Assembly (NCBI GenBank): GCA_964551975.1
Contig: CAZKFI010000060.1
Coordinates: 1 to 15,072, forward strand
Reading direction: 5' to 3'
Source of the DNA: REEB426 sp964551975
Lineage (GTDB): Bacteria; Actinomycetota; Actinomycetes; S36-B12
Length of the DNA: 15,072 nt
Part shown: positions 12,717-15,072 of the stretch, piece after piece
How the letters are laid out: each line of letters begins with the position of its first letter
Position numbering within the stretch: position 1 is the first letter of the stretch
Notes under the pieces: generated by a model
Told to the model about the DNA's origin: nothing
Database searches by the model: none
The model's input: only the letters and a program-made list of their open reading frames with translations
Program-made: the position numbers and the translations under genes

Positions 12717-14051
12717 CTACAGTCTGGTCCAAAGTGATGGTGCGAGGATCCAGTTGGGGTCTCCGTAGCCCTGATAGGCCTGGATGCAGCGGTAGGTTGC
12801 TCCGCCGTAGGCCACCACGTCACCCACCGCGTACCGACCCGTTGCGCTCCAAGCAGGGGCAGCGCCTGGACTCGGATTACTCGTCACTGACGAAGTCGTG
12901 ACCGTGAACGCCGCCGACCCTGCCGAGCTATTCCCAGCCGCGTCATTGGCCACCACCTGGTAGGTGTAACCCGTTCCGGCCCGCAGACCGGTATCGAGGT
13001 AGCTCGTGGAGGTTGTTTGCGCTACTGGAACACCGTCGCGGAGCACGGTGTACGAGGTGACTGCCACGTTGTCAGTGGATGCTGACCACATCAGGTCCAC
13101 CGTCCCTTCGGTCACACCCATGGAATGCAGGCCACCGGGCGCAGTGGGTGCTTGCACATCTGGCGCAGGAGCCGCAGGCGTGGTTTGCGCTATCACCGGC
13201 GCTGACGTTGCCGAGGTGTTGCCGGCCAGGTCATTGGCTCGCACTGTGTAGCTGTAGGTGCGACCAGCGATCAAGCCGGTATCCGCGAAGCGTGTCGAAT
13301 TGGAAGTACCGACCACGACGCCGTCGCGCAGCACGCTGTACGAGGTGACGGCCACGTTATCTGACGAGGCTGCCCACGTGAGGTCCACCGTGCTCGAACT
13401 GATCGCGGTAGTACGCAACTGAGTCGGTACCGTCGGGGCGGTGAAGTCTGCTGCACCGGGGTTCACGTTCACGTCGATTACGTTGTAGAACGCGTTGACC
13501 GTATCGGCTACATCCCAGATTGCCAGGATCACGTGGTAGCCACTGCGGTTTGCCGGCACGACGATCTTGTGAGCCGGGCGACTATTTGCCGCTGAACCAT
13601 CATGCGCGACGGTGGCGATCAACTCTAGGTCTGCTCGCTTCAATGGCGCATTGGGATCCCAGCTCTGCTTCGTCATGTAGTACGACCATTGGCTGGTTCG
13701 ATGTGGAGCGGTGTAGGTCCAATCGATTGTCAGCGGCCCGGTGCTGATGGCGTTCTTGTACCACCGGCCATAGGTCTGCTGATCCAGCGCCGGGAAGACC
13801 CCGCCTGCCGAGGCAATGCGCCCATCAGCTGGCCCGCTGGCCGGAAAACCTTTCGGCGCTTCCAAACTCTGCGGCTCGTAGACGACGTTGCCGCAATTGG
13901 TGTTCAATCCCAGCTTGCAGGCAGCCGCACGGCTATAGGGACCGCTGACATAGCCGTGTGCCTGGGCTGGACTGGCCAGTGCGAGGGTTGCTCCCAGCAG
14001 AGCGACGGGCGTGAGCAGGGCGACCATGCGGGCGCCCATTGTGGACTTCAT
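12717..14051 (-). CDS. Secreted chitin-type lytic polysaccharide monooxygenase (AA10-FN3-FN3-CBM5/12)
   Basis: 444 aa from the ATG at 14051. Signal peptide 1-31 (cleavage after AQA) exposes H32, which with H117 (TAPHRTSQW) forms the copper histidine brace; F188 (NAFYNVIDVN) is the usual axial aromatic. The AA10 domain (32-197) closely resembles chitin-oxidising CBP21-type enzymes (YEPQSLEAPKGFPASGPADG, SGYHVILAIWDVADT). Two fibronectin type III domains follow (about 204-290 and 299-385), then a CBM5/12 chitin-binding module (395-444) with W401, W434 and W441. The enzyme should be exported, bind chitin and cleave it oxidatively. The frame is open to 14168, but the extra 39 residues are not signal-like and AAAGG lies 6-7 bases before the chosen ATG. 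Cellulose activity cannot be excluded. The CAP gene follows after 40 bp. Confidence 0.95.
   Translation of the reverse strand: MKSTMGARMVALLTPVALLGATLALASPAQAHGYVSGPYSRAAACKLGLNTNCGNVVYEPQSLEAPKGFPASGPADGRIASAGGVFPALDQQTYGRWYKNAISTGPLTIDWTYTAPHRTSQWSYYMTKQSWDPNAPLKRADLELIATVAHDGSAANSRPAHKIVVPANRSGYHVILAIWDVADTVNAFYNVIDVNVNPGAADFTAPTVPTQLRTTAISSSTVDLTWAASSDNVAVTSYSVLRDGVVVGTSNSTRFADTGLIAGRTYSYTVRANDLAGNTSATSAPVIAQTTPAAPAPDVQAPTAPGGLHSMGVTEGTVDLMWSASTDNVAVTSYTVLRDGVPVAQTTSTSYLDTGLRAGTGYTYQVVANDAAGNSSAGSAAFTVTTSSVTSNPSPGAAPAWSATGRYAVGDVVAYGGATYRCIQAYQGYGDPNWILAPSLWTRL
13033..13391. repeat. Internal DNA repeat in the two FN3-coding segments
   Basis: Two 71-bp units, 13033-13103 and 13321-13391, are alike at about 60 of 71 positions by eye, 288 bp apart. 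They encode the DNVAVTSY-VLRDGV part of each FN3 domain. The retained nucleotide identity points to a fairly recent tandem duplication, or gene conversion, of one FN3 module. Confidence 0.6.
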
Positions 14052-14053
14052 GG

Positions 14054-14112
14054 GGAACCTTTCAGTCTCGGAAATGACCTCGATGAGACGAAGACCCCAC
14101 CGGACAGGTTCC
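14054..14112 (-). repeat. Inverted repeat in the LPMO leader
   Basis: GGAACCT (14054-14060) and AGGTTCC (14106-14112) can pair over a 45-base loop. The AGG of the LPMO Shine-Dalgarno is inside the near arm, so pairing would hide the ribosome-binding site. The stem is only 7 bp and the loop long, so this is suggestive only. Confidence 0.25.
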
Positions 14113-14137
14113 TGAATACATGCCCGTCGCCAATGTC

Positions 14138-14167
14138 TTGACAAAACCCGAACACGAGAAGTAGTCA
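14138..14167 (+). promoter_or_regulatory. Candidate promoter of the EamA transporter gene
   Basis: A perfect TTGACA (14138-14143) and a TAGTCA (14162-14167) are 18 bp apart and about 36 bp upstream of the ATG at 14204. The -35 is exact; the -10 is weak. On the opposite strand the same 150-bp gap must also hold the LPMO promoter; TTGTCA followed by an ATGTAT-like element is possible there but less convincing. Confidence 0.4.
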
Positions 14168-14203
14168 CCCCCCTGGTCCGACGTAGCCGTAGGGTCCTTC
14201 CTG

Positions 14204-15040
14204 ATGGTCGCCCTGCTTGCTCTATCCACTGCCCTGCTCTGGGGCTGCTGGCGATTCGGTATCAATCTGTATAGCCGGCGTATGCCCTCACGTACCGTCG
14301 TTCTGGTCAGCAACGCTGCCGCAACAACGATCTATATCGCATTCGGACTGTTGCGGGGTGACCTTGTCTATGACTTGCGCGACGTCCTGCCGGGCCTCAT
14401 GGGCGGCTTACTCAACCTCGGTGGCACGCTGCTGGTCCTGCGCGCGGTCACGTCAGGAAAGATGGGGACAGTCTCCGGTATCAGCACGCTCTACGTGCTC
14501 ATCCCGGTCATGTTCTCGTTCTTCCTCGGTGAAGCGCTGGCTCTCAGCTCCCTCATCGGTATCGCGATCATGCTCACCGGCCTCGTGGTCTTCGCGGTTT
14601 CCCGCGCCGAACCCTCTAAAGGCACTGGCACCAAGCGCAGTGTCATCCTGATGGCGCTCGGGGCTGCCCTGCTGTGGGGTCTCGCCGTGATCGTGCTTGA
14701 TGTGGGTTCCCGTGCGAATCTCTACGGCACCTTGAGCATGGCCCAAGGCGTGCAGATCGTCGTGCTCCTGATCATCGCGGCACTCACGCGCACCCCCATG
14801 GAGCTACAGCCTCGCGCCGTTACACCCCTGCTGGCATCCGGAGCGGCTCTTGCGCTGGGCTCGATCGCCTTCTATACCGCTGCTAACGAGGGGGATATCG
14901 GAGTCGTCTCGGTTCTCGCAGGCCTCAGTCCCATCGTCACCGCACTCTTGGCCTGGGCCTTGCTCAAAGAGCGCATGCGAAAACCCGAGGTAGCTGCTCT
15001 GGTCGTGGTGCTGATCGGCACTGGCATGGTGGTTGCGTAA
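14204..15040 (+). CDS. EamA/DMT-family transporter
   Basis: 278 aa with about ten membrane segments arranged as two EamA repeats (about 1-133 and 144-278), the standard drug/metabolite transporter layout. The first repeat begins MVALLALSTALLWGCWRFG and ends with FFLGEALALSSLIGIAIMLTGLVVF; the second begins LMALGAALLWGLAVIVLD and ends ALLAWALLKERMRKPEVAALV, both with the family's 'E-x-x-x(-x-x-x-x)-G' end motif. The substrate cannot be read from sequence; members export amino acids, nucleosides or other small metabolites. The ATG at 14204 has AGGG about 10 bases upstream. The gene is divergent from the LPMO gene. After its TAA only 32 bases remain in the window and show nothing identifiable. 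Confidence 0.9.
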   Translation: MVALLALSTALLWGCWRFGINLYSRRMPSRTVVLVSNAAATTIYIAFGLLRGDLVYDLRDVLPGLMGGLLNLGGTLLVLRAVTSGKMGTVSGISTLYVLIPVMFSFFLGEALALSSLIGIAIMLTGLVVFAVSRAEPSKGTGTKRSVILMALGAALLWGLAVIVLDVGSRANLYGTLSMAQGVQIVVLLIIAALTRTPMELQPRAVTPLLASGAALALGSIAFYTAANEGDIGVVSVLAGLSPIVTALLAWALLKERMRKPEVAALVVVLIGTGMVVA

Positions 15041-15072
15041 TCTCACATCAAGCCGTGACCAGAGCTTCTCGC

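Noticed and set aside
14062..14313. 83-codon minus-strand frame in the LPMO/EamA gap
   Set aside because: It overlaps the start of the EamA gene and the LPMO leader, and has no recognisable features or ribosome-binding site.
1..15072. CRISPR arrays, insertion sequences, tRNA genes, attachment sites
   Set aside because: No regularly spaced repeats, transposase-like proteins, cloverleaf candidates or flanking duplications were seen on either strand.

Overview
The window reads as chromosomal DNA of an actinobacterium (Actinomycetota). By eye it is GC-rich, many starts are GTG, the xylose isomerase is of the short actinomycete type (387 aa), the sugar-binding protein is a lipoprotein with a Ser/Thr/Ala-rich linker, and several proteins have Gram-positive style secretion signals. 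The genus cannot be fixed from the sequence. No mobile elements, CRISPR arrays, tRNA or rRNA genes were seen. No gene-free stretch exceeds 300 bases; the longest is 6055-6328.

Positions 1-7732 (all minus strand) hold a complete D-xylose uptake and catabolism locus. In transcription order it is xylulokinase (xylB), xylose isomerase (xylA), xylose-binding lipoprotein (xylF), a single-domain ABC ATPase (xylG), permease (xylH), a ROK-family repressor (xylR), and the first 65 codons of an aldose 1-epimerase that runs off the left edge. xylG/xylH overlap by 4 bp, xylH/xylR are 5 bp apart, and xylR is followed within a few bases by the epimerase, so these are probably translationally coupled. The 274-bp xylB-xylA gap carries two promoter-like elements and two inverted repeats that are good operator candidates for XylR. 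A motif related to one of them recurs upstream of xylF. A perfect 16-bp hairpin follows xylF and probably sets binding-protein mRNA above permease mRNA. XylF delivers xylose to XylGH, XylA isomerises it to xylulose, XylB phosphorylates it, and the mutarotase equilibrates anomers.

Positions 7757-10295 (minus strand) hold a secreted HNH-type nuclease, a FucU/RbsD-family sugar mutarotase, an unrecognised 251-aa hydrophilic protein with a very strong ribosome-binding site, and a secreted M23 metallopeptidase. Short gaps suggest co-transcription, but the functions do not form an obvious pathway apart from the second mutarotase next to the xylose genes.

Positions 10406-11710 (plus strand) hold a TenA-like protein and a DUF1345 membrane protein. 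They meet, stop codon to stop codon, a minus-strand pair formed by a secreted CAP/SCP-domain protein and a secreted chitin-type AA10 lytic polysaccharide monooxygenase with two FN3 domains and a CBM5/12. Between those two lies a long inverted repeat that places the start codon of the CAP gene in its loop. A plus-strand EamA/DMT transporter (14204-15040) closes the window.

Most of the content belongs to known families. The least explained items are the 251-aa orphan, the CAP-start stem-loop, the post-xylF hairpin and the two candidate operator motifs. I did not find convincing evidence of an entirely new multi-gene system.
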